Below are positions 32,225 through 40,683 of a stretch of DNA of 64,000 nucleotides, piece by piece. The number at the start of each line of letters is the position of its first letter. The stretch's first letter is position 1. The notes beneath the pieces are model-generated. The model made no database searches. It saw nothing but the letters and a program-made list of their open reading frames with translations, and was not told the origin of the DNA. The stretch covers positions 1 through 64,000 of the forward strand of contig JAQTLN010000017.1 of assembly GCA_028714875.1 (NCBI GenBank), written 5' to 3'. Both the position numbers and the translations under genes were made by a program. This DNA is from Gallionellaceae bacterium. GTDB taxonomy: Bacteria; Pseudomonadota; Gammaproteobacteria; Burkholderiales; Thiobacillaceae.

Positions 32225-33670
32225 TTATGCATCCCCACCCCTCCCCGGCCGCTCCAACCCCAATCGCTGCATCTTCTTGCGCAGCCCGAGACGCGACAGC
32301 CCCAATTCAAGCGCCGTTTGCGACAGGTTGCCGTTGTGGCGGGCCAAAGTTTCGGTCAGCAAGCGGCTTTCCAGGGCATCAACCTGGCCGCGCAGGCCGG
32401 GCTGGGTGGCGCCTTCCAGGGCTTCGGCCAGGCCGGCCTGGCGGATGTGGGGGGCGAGCAATTCCGGGGTGAGCACGGGGCCGTCGGAAAGCACCAGCAT
32501 GCGCCGGATCTCGTTCTGCAATTCCCGCACGTTGCCGGGCCAGGCATAGGCGGCCAGGCAATCCAGGGTGGCCGCGGCGAAGCCTTCCACCGGGCGGCCG
32601 AGAGCGCTTCCCGCCTTGGTCAGGATGGCGCGGGCCAAAGCGGGGATGTCCATGGGCCGCTCACGCAGGGCCGGCAGGCGCAGGGGCACGGTGGCGAGTC
32701 GGTAATACAGGTCTTCGCGGAAGCGCCCGGCTTTCACCTCGGCTTCCAGGTCGCGGTTGGTGGCGGCGATCACCCGCACATCCACGGTTACCGTGCGGTT
32801 GCCGCCAAGCGGCCGGAATTCGCCTTCCTGCAACACGCGCAACAGCTTCACCTGGAAGGCGGGCGAGGTCTCGCCGATTTCATCGAGGAACAGGGTGCCG
32901 CCATGCGCTTGCTGGAACAGGCCGACGCGATCCTCGAAGGCGCCGGTGTAGGCGCCGCGCTTGTGGCCGAACAGCTCGGATTCCAGCAGGTTGTCCGGCA
33001 CGGCGCCGCAGTTCTCCACCACGAAGGGCTGGTCGGCGCGACCGCTGGCGTAGTGGATGGCGCGCGCCAGCAGCTCCTTGCCGGTGCCGGAATCGCCGGA
33101 GAGCAGGATAGCCACGTCGTAGCGCGCCGCCCGCGCCACCAGATCGCACACCGTACTCATCGGGCTGTGCGGCACGCGCACGATGTTGTCCAGAGCGAAC
33201 GCCTGTTTCACCCGCTGCCGCGTCGCCTCGACCCGGCCGCGCAGCACCGGCTCGGCGGCGCGCAGCTCCACAGCCAACTGGCAGTTTTCCCGCTGCAAAC
33301 GATGCAGCTCGGCGGCGCGTTTCAGGGTCAGCAGCAATTGCTCGGGATGCCAGGGCTTGAGCAGGTATTGATAGATGCCCGCCTCGTTGATGCCGGCGAT
33401 GATGTCTTCGCTGTCGGTGTAGCCGGAGATGATGATGCGCACCGTGTCCGGCCAGGCCTGCCGCACTTCCTTGAGAAATTCGACCCCGCTCACCTCGGGC
33501 ATGCGCTGGTCGGTGAGCACCACCTGGATGGACTCCTTTTCCATGAGCGCGCGCGCCTGCGCCGCGCTGGAAGCGGTGAATACCTCGAAGTCCTCCTCCA
33601 GGGTGCGGCGCAGCGCTTCCTGCGAACGCACCTCGTCGTCGATGACCAGGACGGTGGGGAGGGGGGTCAT
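32225..33670 (-). CDS. hupR: NtrC-type hydrogenase regulator HupR/HoxA
   Basis: 481 residues. A receiver domain is at about 1-125 (VIDDE, phospho-Asp in VLTDQRMPE, Lys in LLKPW). The sigma-54 AAA+ domain is at about 165-395 with Walker [15 protein letters not shown] (a natural variant of GAFTGA) and [11 protein letters not shown] Fis-type HTH lies at the C-terminus ([19 protein letters not shown]). It activates hydrogenase structural genes from a sigma-54 promoter. In known HupR/HoxA systems the unphosphorylated form is the activator. The putative target promoter is upstream of hupS. Confidence 0.95.
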   Translation of the reverse strand: MTPLPTVLVIDDEVRSQEALRRTLEEDFEVFTASSAAQARALMEKESIQVVLTDQRMPEVSGVEFLKEVRQAWPDTVRIIISGYTDSEDIIAGINEAGIYQYLLKPWHPEQLLLTLKRAAELHRLQRENCQLAVELRAAEPVLRGRVEATRQRVKQAFALDNIVRVPHSPMSTVCDLVARAARYDVAILLSGDSGTGKELLARAIHYASGRADQPFVVENCGAVPDNLLESELFGHKRGAYTGAFEDRVGLFQQAHGGTLFLDEIGETSPAFQVKLLRVLQEGEFRPLGGNRTVTVDVRVIAATNRDLEAEVKAGRFREDLYYRLATVPLRLPALRERPMDIPALARAILTKAGSALGRPVEGFAAATLDCLAAYAWPGNVRELQNEIRRMLVLSDGPVLTPELLAPHIRQAGLAEALEGATQPGLRGQVDALESRLLTETLARHNGNLSQTALELGLSRLGLRKKMQRLGLERPGRGGDA

Positions 33671-33708
33671 GGGGTTGCCAGGGTGGGGGCCAAAGCCGAG
33701 GTCTCAGA

Positions 33709-33779
33709 AATCCCTGATGAAGCCCCTACCCTTCGGTACCCCGGCCCCCCTTTGGAAAAGGGGGGCCAGGGGGGATTTC
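33709..33779. repeat. Palindromic element (TTCGGTACC subtype, single hairpin)
   Basis: Has the AATCCCTGATGAAGCCCCTA arm, TTCGGTACC and one hairpin, then GGGGGGATTT. It lies between hypX and hupR. Confidence 0.85.
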
Positions 33780-33791
33780 TCCACCGCAAGC

Positions 33792-35621
33792 TCATCCCTC
33801 CTCCCCCTCCGGCACCACCCACCCCAACTCCCGATGAATCGCCAGGTGCCGGGGTGTCCAGGAATGCGGGGTCTTGCGCACGAAATGGTGGCGGGCGACG
33901 TGGTAGCTGGGGTCGAAACCATAGAAGTTGCGCTGCATGTGCTTGAGCTCTTCGCCGCGATAGCTTTCCAGCGGCTTGGCCGCCTCGTCTTGCGCGCGGC
34001 GTTGCAGCTTGGCTTGCAAATGTTCGTTGAAGTCCGTGCCGGCGGCCAGGGCTGCGGCGCGTGATTGAACTTCGGCCGTGAAACCGGGCAGATCGTCGCC
34101 AAATGCCGCGTCGAGGAAGCCCATGCGCGCAGCCGCCTCGGCGCCCAGGGGCAGGCGGTTGCGCATGATCGCGGCGGCCTGTTCGGCGCCCACCCGGCGC
34201 GGCAACAGATAGCTCCAGTATTCCGAGCCATACAGGTTGCCCATGTTCTTGTAGTGCGGGTTCAGGATCACCCCGCGCCGCGCCCATACCTGGTCGGCGG
34301 CCAGCGCCAGGAAAGCGCCACCGGCACCGGCATTGCCACGCAGGGCGCTGACTGTGAGCTGACTTTCAGTGGAGAGAATGGCGCGGCAGAGATCGTCCAT
34401 GGCGTTGATGTTGCGCCAGGATTCCTCGGGTGGACTTTCCGCCGCCTCGATATGGTTGAGGTCGAGGCCATTGCTGAAAAAGTCCTCGCCGCCCATGAGC
34501 ACGATGACCTTGGTCGGCCGCCGCCGCGCGGCCTCATAGGCGGCCAGTAGCTGTTGGCAGGCCGCCGTGCTCATGGCGCCGTTGTAGAAATCGAAGTGGA
34601 GGTAGCCGACCGAGGCGGATTCTTCGTAGTGGATTTCGGGAGTTGTAGAAATCCCCCCCGGCCCCCCTTTGAAAAAGGGGGGAGCAAACCCGCCGCCTTC
34701 GATCAAAGGGGTTTCCGCTTTGCCAACGGGGGGGACGCTCGAATGACCGTCGGTGGCACTCCCCTCTTTATCAAAGGGTGGCTGGGGGGGATTTAGCAAC
34801 GTATCCAGCGCCGCCACTTCCGCGAACACCCTCGCCACCGGCAACTTGATCCCCACAGTCTCCGCCTTCGCATGCCCGATCCACACCGCGCCATCGACCG
34901 TGGCGCGCACCACGCCCTCCCCCACCCGCCCGAGCAGTTCGCCCGGCGCACCCGCTGCGAAATAGGGACCGGCGTTGTAGAGGTGGCAGGCTTGCCCAAA
35001 CAGGCTGTCGCGCACGCCGGGGAAGCCATCGCCGCAGTTGAGCTTGGCCAACACCCGGACGGTGTCGTCGCGCCGCCAGTCGATGGCGCGATCCGTCTGT
35101 TTCATCAGCGGGCGCGGTTGTCCGCGTGCCTGGGCGGGTGGCGTGGGTTGCCAGGTTCCGGCGCGATAGTCCGGCAGGTGTTCCAGGGCGGCGCGCACCG
35201 CCCGCGCGGTCGCTTCGGTCACTTCATTGCGGTACAGGCTGGACTTCTTCGCCACGCGCATCGGGAAGGTTGCGCTCGCCCACACCGGGCCGGCGTCCAT
35301 CTCGGCTTCCGCCTGAAGCACGGTGACGCCCCATTCGGATTCCCCATCGAGAATCGCCCAATCCAGCGCCGACGGCCCGCGGTCACCGACGATGCCGGGG
35401 TGCACGATCAAGCAGACATGCCGGCGCCAGATGGCTTCCGGAATCGCCCGGCGCAAATAGGGCGCCAGGATGAGATGCGGGCGGAACAGTTCGACCGCCT
35501 CGACGGTGACGCTGTCGTTGATGTCGAACTCGATGGAAACCTCATGGCCCAGCGCCGTGAGTTCCACATAAAGGCGCTGAGTCAGGCTGTTGAAGGCGTG
35601 GGTGAGGAAGAGGATGCGCAT
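33792..35621 (-). CDS. hypX: HypX/HoxX hydrogenase maturation protein with repeat insertion
   Basis: 609 residues against about 550-570 in most homologues. The N-terminal formyl-tetrahydrofolate-binding domain (MRILFLTHAFNSLTQRLYVE, LIVHPGIVGDRGPSALDWA) and the C-terminal enoyl-CoA-hydratase-like domain (VLMGGEDFFSNGLDLNHIE, NAGAGGAFLALAADQVW) are both complete. HypX makes the active-site CO ligand from formyl-THF under aerobic conditions, which fits an O2-tolerant hydrogenase. About residues 276-324 between the domains are encoded by a palindromic element (34650-34793). The start is 2 bp after the stop of the DUF559 gene. Confidence 0.94.
   Translation of the reverse strand: MRILFLTHAFNSLTQRLYVELTALGHEVSIEFDINDSVTVEAVELFRPHLILAPYLRRAIPEAIWRRHVCLIVHPGIVGDRGPSALDWAILDGESEWGVTVLQAEAEMDAGPVWASATFPMRVAKKSSLYRNEVTEATARAVRAALEHLPDYRAGTWQPTPPAQARGQPRPLMKQTDRAIDWRRDDTVRVLAKLNCGDGFPGVRDSLFGQACHLYNAGPYFAAGAPGELLGRVGEGVVRATVDGAVWIGHAKAETVGIKLPVARVFAEVAALDTLLNPPQPPFDKEGSATDGHSSVPPVGKAETPLIEGGGFAPPFFKGGPGGISTTPEIHYEESASVGYLHFDFYNGAMSTAACQQLLAAYEAARRRPTKVIVLMGGEDFFSNGLDLNHIEAAESPPEESWRNINAMDDLCRAILSTESQLTVSALRGNAGAGGAFLALAADQVWARRGVILNPHYKNMGNLYGSEYWSYLLPRRVGAEQAAAIMRNRLPLGAEAAARMGFLDAAFGDDLPGFTAEVQSRAAALAAGTDFNEHLQAKLQRRAQDEAAKPLESYRGEELKHMQRNFYGFDPSYHVARHHFVRKTPHSWTPRHLAIHRELGWVVPEGEEG
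34650..34793. repeat. Palindromic element inside hypX
   Basis: Long version of the element (144 bp, centre about 60 bp) placed in frame in the linker between the two HypX domains. It encodes NPPQPPFDKEG...PPFFKGGPGGI. Confidence 0.9.
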
Positions 35622-35623
35622 GG

Positions 35624-36247
35624 CTATTTCGGGGCGTGGTTGTTTGTTGACGCGTTGCTAAATCCCCCCTGTCCCCCCTTTGGGAAAGGGGGGGACCCTT
35701 CGATTGAGGGTGGTGGTGGTGCTACCGCTGCTCCCCCCTTTTCCAAAGGGGGGCCGGGGGGGATTTGTACAACGGTCGATTGCCGCACCACCCGCAAAAT
35801 CACCTCCAGCACCGCTTCTGTCTCGGTCAGCACCTGCCGGTCATCGAAGCGCAGAACCTTGAGTCCTTGAGCGTTCAACCAGGCATCCCGCTGTGCGTCC
35901 CTGGCCTGATACTCCGGCTCGAAATGCTGGCCGCCATCCAGTTCGATCACCAGTTTGGCGGCTTGTGAGTAGAAATCGACGATGTAATGCCCGAGCGGGC
36001 GTTGGCGCAGGAATCTCACGCCCAGTTGGTCGCGGCGGAGGTGCTGCCAGAGATGTTGTTCGGCTTCGGTTTGCCGTTTGCGCAGATCGCGGGCGTAGGT
36101 TTTCAGGCGGGGGTCGAAGTCGTTGAGGGTTAGGGTGGGTGCGAGCGTCTCAGGAATCCCCCCCGGCCCCCCTTTGGGAAAGGGGGGAGTTACAGTCCCC
36201 CCCTTTTCCAAAGGGGGGTTAGGGGGGATTTGTACCGGCTTGCCCAC
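35624..36247 (-). CDS. DUF559 endonuclease-fold protein flanked by palindromic elements
   Basis: 207 residues from a GTG at 36245-36247 that overlaps the hypE stop (TAGTG), with GAGG 8 bp upstream. Residues about 7-32 and 157-198 are encoded by palindromic elements. The core (about 38-155) is a DUF559 domain: RKRQTEAEQHLWQHLR, FLRQRPLGHYIVDFYSQ, LVIELDGGQHFEPEYQARD and LKVLRFDDRQVL. The Asp of IVDFY and the E-L-D of IELDGGQH fit a PD-(D/E)XK nuclease related to Vsr-like enzymes. It is unrelated to hydrogenase biology and splits hypE from hypX, so it was probably brought in with its flanking repeats. A TTG start at 36283 is possible but less likely. Confidence 0.8.
   Translation of the reverse strand: MGKPVQIPPNPPLEKGGTVTPPFPKGGPGGIPETLAPTLTLNDFDPRLKTYARDLRKRQTEAEQHLWQHLRRDQLGVRFLRQRPLGHYIVDFYSQAAKLVIELDGGQHFEPEYQARDAQRDAWLNAQGLKVLRFDDRQVLTETEAVLEVILRVVRQSTVVQIPPGPPLEKGGAAVAPPPPSIEGSPPFPKGGQGGFSNASTNNHAPK
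35659..35766. repeat. Palindromic element, left flank of DUF559 gene
   Basis: Complete element (AAATCCCCCC...GGGGGGATTT) encoding the C-terminal tail of the DUF559 protein. Confidence 0.9.
36154..36231. repeat. Palindromic element, right flank of DUF559 gene
   Basis: Short-centre element encoding the N-terminal segment of the DUF559 protein. It begins 15 bp from the hypE stop codon. Confidence 0.9.
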
Positions 36248-37299
36248 TAGCAAATCCTCGGCAACTGCTCGCCGGAGAGCCAATCCACCATCCGCCGGCC
36301 GCCGAATTTGGTTTTCATCTGGACGAAGCCGTTCGGGTCTTCCACCACTTTGCCGATCAGGGCGGCTTGGCGGCCGAGGGGGTGGGCGTGCATGGTGGCG
36401 AGGAGTTTTTCCGCGTCTTCGGCGGCGCAGATGGCGATGAGTTTGCCTTCGTTGGCGATGTTGAGCGGGTCGAGGCCGAGCAGTTCGCAGGCGGCTTCGA
36501 CTTCCGGCTTCACCGGAATGGCGGCCTCTTCCAGGTGGACGCCGACGCCGGATTGCTGGGCGATCTCGTTGATGGTGGCGGCGAGGCCGCCACGGGTGGG
36601 GTCACGCATCACGCGGATCGCGGCGCCGCTGGCCAGCATGGCGGCGGTGAGGCCGTTCAGGGAAGCGGTATCGGACAGGATGGGCGCGTCGAAGGAGAGG
36701 TTTTCCCGTTTGCTCATGATCGCCATACCGTGGTCGCCGACGCTGCCGGATACCAGCAGCACGTCACCGGGCCGCGCCAGATTGCCGGAGAGGTGGATGC
36801 CCGCGGGCAGGAAGCCGATGCCGGTGGTGGTGATGAACACACCGTCGCCCTTGCCCTGTTCCACTACCTTGGTATCGCCCGCCACCAGTTTCACGCCCGC
36901 CTCGTTCGCGGCCTTGGCCATCGACTCGACGATGCGCGCCAGGTCGGCCAGGGGAAAGCCTTCTTCCAAAATGAAGCCGGCGGTGAGGTAGAGCGGCGTG
37001 GCGCCCATCACCGCGACATCGTTGACCGTGCCGTGCACCGAGAGGCCGCCGATGTCGCCACCGGGAAAGAACAGGGGCGAGACGACATGGCTGTCGGTGG
37101 AGACCACCAGTTGCCCGGCGCCTTGTGGCAAACAGGTGCCGTCGTTGCCCTGGGCCAGGTATTCGTTGGAGAGATGCTTGGCGAACAGTTCGGTGATCAG
37201 TTGCACCATGGCGCGACCGCCGCCGCCGTGGCTCATGTCGACGCGACCGTGCTTGATGTCCAGGGCGCGGGCGTAGCCCTTTTTTACTTGGCCGCTCAT
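36247..37299 (-). CDS. hypE: Hydrogenase maturation protein HypE
   Basis: 350 residues. PurM-like ATP-binding domains contain MSHGGGGRAMVQLITELF, DSHVVSPLFFPGGDIGGLSV, GDTKVV and DPTRGGLA. The protein ends PRIC, the invariant C-terminal Cys that HypF carbamoylates and HypE dehydrates to thiocyanate. ATG 37299 (MSGQVKKGYARALD) is preferred to an in-frame start 36 bp upstream. hypE is separated from hypABFCD by eight genes, an unusual order. Confidence 0.96.
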   Translation of the reverse strand: MSGQVKKGYARALDIKHGRVDMSHGGGGRAMVQLITELFAKHLSNEYLAQGNDGTCLPQGAGQLVVSTDSHVVSPLFFPGGDIGGLSVHGTVNDVAVMGATPLYLTAGFILEEGFPLADLARIVESMAKAANEAGVKLVAGDTKVVEQGKGDGVFITTTGIGFLPAGIHLSGNLARPGDVLLVSGSVGDHGMAIMSKRENLSFDAPILSDTASLNGLTAAMLASGAAIRVMRDPTRGGLAATINEIAQQSGVGVHLEEAAIPVKPEVEAACELLGLDPLNIANEGKLIAICAAEDAEKLLATMHAHPLGRQAALIGKVVEDPNGFVQMKTKFGGRRMVDWLSGEQLPRIC

Positions 37300-37362
37300 G
37301 TCGGCAATTCCTTGGAGGATGGCTGGCGGCCGCAAGTGTAATGCGAGGTCGGGCCGCGCTCG

Positions 37363-37947
37363 CTAAGCATCGGGGTTCCCTGGGCGCAGTAGCGCGCCGA
37401 AAAAGCCGCGCCGACTCATCGGCTGCTCCAGCTTTTCCGTCAGCCCCACGGGCGGCGTGGGCGGGATGACCTCGGCGGGCTTGAACACTTCCGCCAGCAC
37501 CGCCTCCGCCACTTCACGCGCTCGCGCCATGTCGGGAAACTCGAACATGGGCGAGAACAAGGAACTGGTGAGGTAATGCCCCAGCGCATCTTCATGGGCG
37601 GAGAGAAATTCATAGTCGCCGGAAGGGAGTGGCACGTCCTGTTTGCTGCCGCTCGATAGCGGCTCAAAGAGCGAATCCGGCCCCGGCAGACAGATCAGGC
37701 TCATGAACCAGGGGGTGATGAGCACCCCGACCCAATCCTCGCGCCATTGCTGAAAGCCCACGGCTTCCACTTCCAACGCCGGGTTGAGCAGGGAAACGCC
37801 GGCCATGCGGGTGGCGGCGATTTGGCGGAAGACCGCTTCGAGCGTGGAGGAAGGAGACTTCCCCCTTTCCCAAAGGGGGGTGAGCGGCGGGTTTGCCCCC
37901 CCCTTTTCCAAAGGGGGGCTGGGGGGGGATTTAGCTTCGGTAGTCAT
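37363..37947 (-). CDS. hupJ: Hydrogenase assembly chaperone HupJ/HoxT (HybE family)
   Basis: 194 residues. The HybE-family core is visible from TLEAVFRQIAATRMAGVSLL through FQQWREDWVGVLITPWFMSL, LPSGDYEFLSAHEDALGHYL and FSPMFEFPDMARAREVAEAV, ending MSRRGFFGALLRP. It is a chaperone for the Tat-exported small subunit/holoenzyme. Residues about 5-31 come from a palindromic element inserted just after the start codon (MTTEA, then KSPPSPPLEKGG). ATG 37947 is the only suitable start. Confidence 0.88.
   Translation of the reverse strand: MTTEAKSPPSPPLEKGGANPPLTPLWERGKSPSSTLEAVFRQIAATRMAGVSLLNPALEVEAVGFQQWREDWVGVLITPWFMSLICLPGPDSLFEPLSSGSKQDVPLPSGDYEFLSAHEDALGHYLTSSLFSPMFEFPDMARAREVAEAVLAEVFKPAEVIPPTPPVGLTEKLEQPMSRRGFFGALLRPGNPDA
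37855..37933. repeat. Palindromic element inside the 5' end of hupJ
   Basis: Two hairpins and a GGGGGGATTT end, placed in frame after the fifth codon of hupJ. The left end is slightly diverged. Confidence 0.85.
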
Positions 37948-37960
37948 GGTGAGCCTGGGA

Positions 37961-37996
37961 GAAATCCCCCTAGCTCCCCTTTTGCAAAGGGGGGGA
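37961..37996. repeat. Half palindromic element at the hupI 3' end
   Basis: AAATCCCCCTAGCTCCCCTTTTGCAAAGGGGGGG: one hairpin only. It supplies the last residues and stop of hupI. Confidence 0.8.
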
Positions 37997-38212
37997 TGGC
38001 ATGTCCAGCACCATGAACTGTTCCCGCGCGCCGTCGCAGTTGGGGCAGCGCCAATGCGGTGGCAGGTCGGTGAAGGGGGTGCCGGGCGGGATCTGCCAGA
38101 CCGGGTCGCCCTCGGCGGGGTCGTAGACATGCCAGCAGATCTTGCATTCCAGCCGCGCATCTGGCGGCAGGCGGCTGGTATCGCCGAGGAAGGAGCCTTC
38201 AAAAGTGGTCAT
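37970..38212 (-). CDS. hupI: Rubredoxin HupI/HoxR
   Basis: 80 residues. Two CxxC pairs bind one iron (LECKICWHVYDP and HWRCPNCDGAREQF). In aerobic hydrogenase operons this rubredoxin is needed for stable assembly of the iron-sulphur small subunit in the presence of O2. The C-terminal SPPLQKGS tail is repeat-encoded, so the native stop has been replaced. ATG 38212 is chosen by family alignment. Confidence 0.93.
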   Translation of the reverse strand: MTTFEGSFLGDTSRLPPDARLECKICWHVYDPAEGDPVWQIPPGTPFTDLPPHWRCPNCDGAREQFMVLDMPSPPLQKGS

Positions 38213-38299
38213 AGCCGCCAAGTTTGTTTGCGCTGCAACATGGTGGCCCGGAAGGAGGGGGTTTGTCGTCCATTTTTGTAAAGAGGGATTGGGCAGGTA

Positions 38300-38337
38300 A
38301 AAAATCCCCCCTAGCCCCCCTTTGGGAAAGGGGGGAT
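38300..38337. repeat. Half palindromic element between hupH and hupI
   Basis: AAAATCCCCCCTAGCCCCCC hairpin ending AAAGGGGGG, 4 bp from the hupH stop codon. Confidence 0.85.
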
Positions 38338-38340
38338 GGA

Positions 38341-39186
38341 TCAGCTTATCCATTCCAGGACTTCCTTCAAACGCTCGGCGCTGTCCGCCAGGTCTTCCGG
38401 CGCGGCGCGGGCGACTTCGGGCACGTCGGTGATTTCGAGCGTGTTGAGGATCAGGGCATCCTGGGAGTTGAAGAACTGCACCCACCAGACCCGGGCGATC
38501 CCGGTGGCGGTGATGCGACAGTTGCCGTAGCCGCGCGACAGAAAGGTGACTTGCCCTCGGCCCAGGCACTGGTCCAGCCAGGCGCCGTCCTCCGGGGTGA
38601 AGGGCAGCAGGGAGAGGTTGATGACATGGCTGTCCGCGCTGGGCCGCGCCACCTGTTCGACGATTTCCGTCAGCAGCGCCTGGGCGTTGACCACGCCGGG
38701 ATTGAGCGGCAATGCCACCGGGCTGGAAAGCCCACTACGAATACGCACGGCGGCGGGCACATCGCCCACTTCCACCCGGTCGGCATAGGGGTAACCCTCG
38801 TTATCCCGCCCACGCAGCCGCCAGATGCCGGCAAAGACGCTTTCCTGAATCGTCAGGGTGCCGCCCTCGCCTACTACCTGGACGCCGACTTCGCCTTCAC
38901 CCAGCACCTGGTCGATCAGGAGCCGGTCGGCTTCGGCCAGGCCGCTCATGTCCAGGCTGACCGTCTTCTGCCTGGTCTGCCAGTCCCGCACCGCTTGCAG
39001 CAAACGGCCCAACCAGACGCGCGCTTCGGCGCGATCCTTTACGTCTTCCGGTTCCGGCAGAATCGGTGCCCGGTAGGTGTGCATGTCGTGGGGCATGGGC
39101 AGGTAATCCAGGGTCTCGTCTTCCTGCTGGGAACCAGGACCACGGGTGTCAACTGAGGCGACAACGGGAATGGGAAAAGCGTGCAT
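38341..39186 (-). CDS. hupH: Hydrogenase assembly protein HupH/HyaF/HoxQ
   Basis: 281 residues, HyaF family. Recognisable stretches are VLGEGEVGVQV, IQESVFAGIWRLR, SHVINLSLLPFTPEDGAWLD and LSRGYGNCRITATGIARVWW. It acts with HupG in maturation of the Tat-exported small subunit. It lies 9 bp downstream of hupG. Confidence 0.92.
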   Translation of the reverse strand: MHAFPIPVVASVDTRGPGSQQEDETLDYLPMPHDMHTYRAPILPEPEDVKDRAEARVWLGRLLQAVRDWQTRQKTVSLDMSGLAEADRLLIDQVLGEGEVGVQVVGEGGTLTIQESVFAGIWRLRGRDNEGYPYADRVEVGDVPAAVRIRSGLSSPVALPLNPGVVNAQALLTEIVEQVARPSADSHVINLSLLPFTPEDGAWLDQCLGRGQVTFLSRGYGNCRITATGIARVWWVQFFNSQDALILNTLEITDVPEVARAAPEDLADSAERLKEVLEWIS

Positions 39187-39195
39187 GGCGGTTCC

Positions 39196-39618
39196 TCAGT
39201 GGCAGGTGGTGGAAGCGGTACTGACGGCGATGCCGACGGAAGGCGGCCGGCTACTCGGCGCGGCAAGCAAGTCCTGGATGCGGGCGAGATAGACCGACCA
39301 GTCCTTGATGCCGGGAATCACACCGACGTAGGCGCCATTACGCAGAAAAACCAGCGCGGGCCAAACGCTGAAGCCGAAACGGGCCTGCATGGCCGGCTCG
39401 AGATCGGTTGACGCAACCGCCGCGCGGAAGCGGCCGGCGAAGGCGCGCAGGAGTTCCGGCAGCACCACGGCGACATCCAGGCATTCCGGATGCTGGGCCG
39501 GGTTGCCGCCGCAAAACAAAACCGCGTCGCCGGGGGCGTCGCAGAAGGCTTCAAGATTGTCGGCGGTCAACAGGGGGTAGCCGAACTCGTCGAGCAAACG
39601 GGTGATCAGGGGATGCAT
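39196..39618 (-). CDS. hupG: Hydrogenase assembly chaperone HupG/HyaE/HoxO
   Basis: 140 residues, thioredoxin-like fold without a CxxC active site (AVLFCGGNPAQHPECLDVAV). It is a chaperone that binds the small-subunit Tat signal. The start ATG 39618 lies inside the 3' end of hupF (13-bp overlap), which indicates translational coupling. Confidence 0.9.
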   Translation of the reverse strand: MHPLITRLLDEFGYPLLTADNLEAFCDAPGDAVLFCGGNPAQHPECLDVAVVLPELLRAFAGRFRAAVASTDLEPAMQARFGFSVWPALVFLRNGAYVGVIPGIKDWSVYLARIQDLLAAPSSRPPSVGIAVSTASTTCH

Positions 39619-39920
39619 GGGGTGACTCCTCTCAGGTGAGGCGGTAATTCGGGGGTACGGTCGAACAGATCGGCGAAGTGCGCCGAGACGTCGGTTTCGC
39701 CGGCCATCACGGCTTCCAGGCCATCGAGGGCGGCATTGATGCGCGTGGCGGAATCCGCGTCGATGACTTCGCGGGCGGCGTCGATAAAGGCCAGCAACCA
39801 GGTGCCGGGGGGCTGCTCGCCGACCAGGGCGAGATCGATTTGGCGCCGGCCGCCGCGTCCCTGGCAAAGGCCGACGTAACCGTTGCATTCGATGACCTGC
39901 ATGGGGAGGCCTAGGCACAT
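39606..39920 (-). CDS. hupF: HypC-family chaperone HupF/HoxL
   Basis: 104 residues. It begins MCLGLPMQVIEC with the family's essential Cys2. It is longer than HypC, as usual for HupF. It protects or escorts the large subunit HupL under aerobic conditions. Confidence 0.93.
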   Translation of the reverse strand: MCLGLPMQVIECNGYVGLCQGRGGRRQIDLALVGEQPPGTWLLAFIDAAREVIDADSATRINAALDGLEAVMAGETDVSAHFADLFDRTPELPPHLRGVTPCIP

Positions 39921-39942
39921 GGGGTGCTGCTCCAGGCGTCGC

Positions 39943-40041
39943 TAAATCCCCCCTGTCCCCCCTTTGATAAAGGGGGGGACCCTCCGATTAAGGGCTGTGG
40001 GTTTGCTCCCCCCTTTCTTAAAGGGGGGCTGGGGGGGATTT
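39943..40041. repeat. Palindromic element between hupD and hupF
   Basis: Complete 99-bp element with a 27-bp centre. It is one of the cleanest copies and useful as the family type sequence. Confidence 0.92.
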
Positions 40042-40059
40042 GCACTTCCACCTCGCCCC

Positions 40060-40683
40060 TCACCCCGCCACCCCCAAAAACCGCCCATCCCCCATACGAC
40101 AAGCCATCGCGGCGCTGGGCCGCTGGCCTTCGTAGCGGTCCAAGCCGAGGCTGTCCAGGGTGAGGTTTTCCACCGGCGCGCTGCGGTGTTCGGGTTTGGC
40201 CATCCAGCCGTAGAGCGTTTCCAGCGCCAGATTCAGCGCTTCCGGAATCCGCTCCTTGACCGTGTCGGAAAGGCTGCCGCCATAGTCGTCCAGAGTTTCC
40301 GGCTGGCAGCCGATCAGGGTAACGTTTTCCGGATTCCAGCCGCGTAACTTGGCGACGCACAGCACTTCCTGGAAGCCGGTCTGGTGCAGGCTCATTTTCT
40401 TGACGCCCATGAAGGCCGGCACTTCGTCGTCGCGCACCACTTTCAGGGTGCCGGGTTGCAGGCCGTAATCCACGGCATCGAGGATCAACAGGCGGCGGCA
40501 GCCTTCCACATAGGGCAACAGGTAGAGGCCCTGGGTGCCGCCGTCGAGCAGGTGAACGCCGGGGCGAAATGTCCATTCGGCATCCAACTGTTCCAGGGAG
40601 CGAATGCCAAAGCCTTCATCGGCCCAGAGCAGGTTGCCGATGCCCAGCACCAGTATGTCGCAGCGATAGTCGAGATCGCTCAT
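40060..40683 (-). CDS. hupD: Hydrogenase maturation endopeptidase HupD
   Basis: 207 residues. It has the nickel-recognition residues of the M52 family: Glu in LLWADEGFGIRSLE, Asp in LILDAVDYG and His in KKMSLHQTGFQEVL. It cleaves the C-terminal extension of HupL after nickel insertion. It overlaps hupC by 4 bp (ATGA). Confidence 0.95.
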   Translation of the reverse strand: MSDLDYRCDILVLGIGNLLWADEGFGIRSLEQLDAEWTFRPGVHLLDGGTQGLYLLPYVEGCRRLLILDAVDYGLQPGTLKVVRDDEVPAFMGVKKMSLHQTGFQEVLCVAKLRGWNPENVTLIGCQPETLDDYGGSLSDTVKERIPEALNLALETLYGWMAKPEHRSAPVENLTLDSLGLDRYEGQRPSAAMACRMGDGRFLGVAG

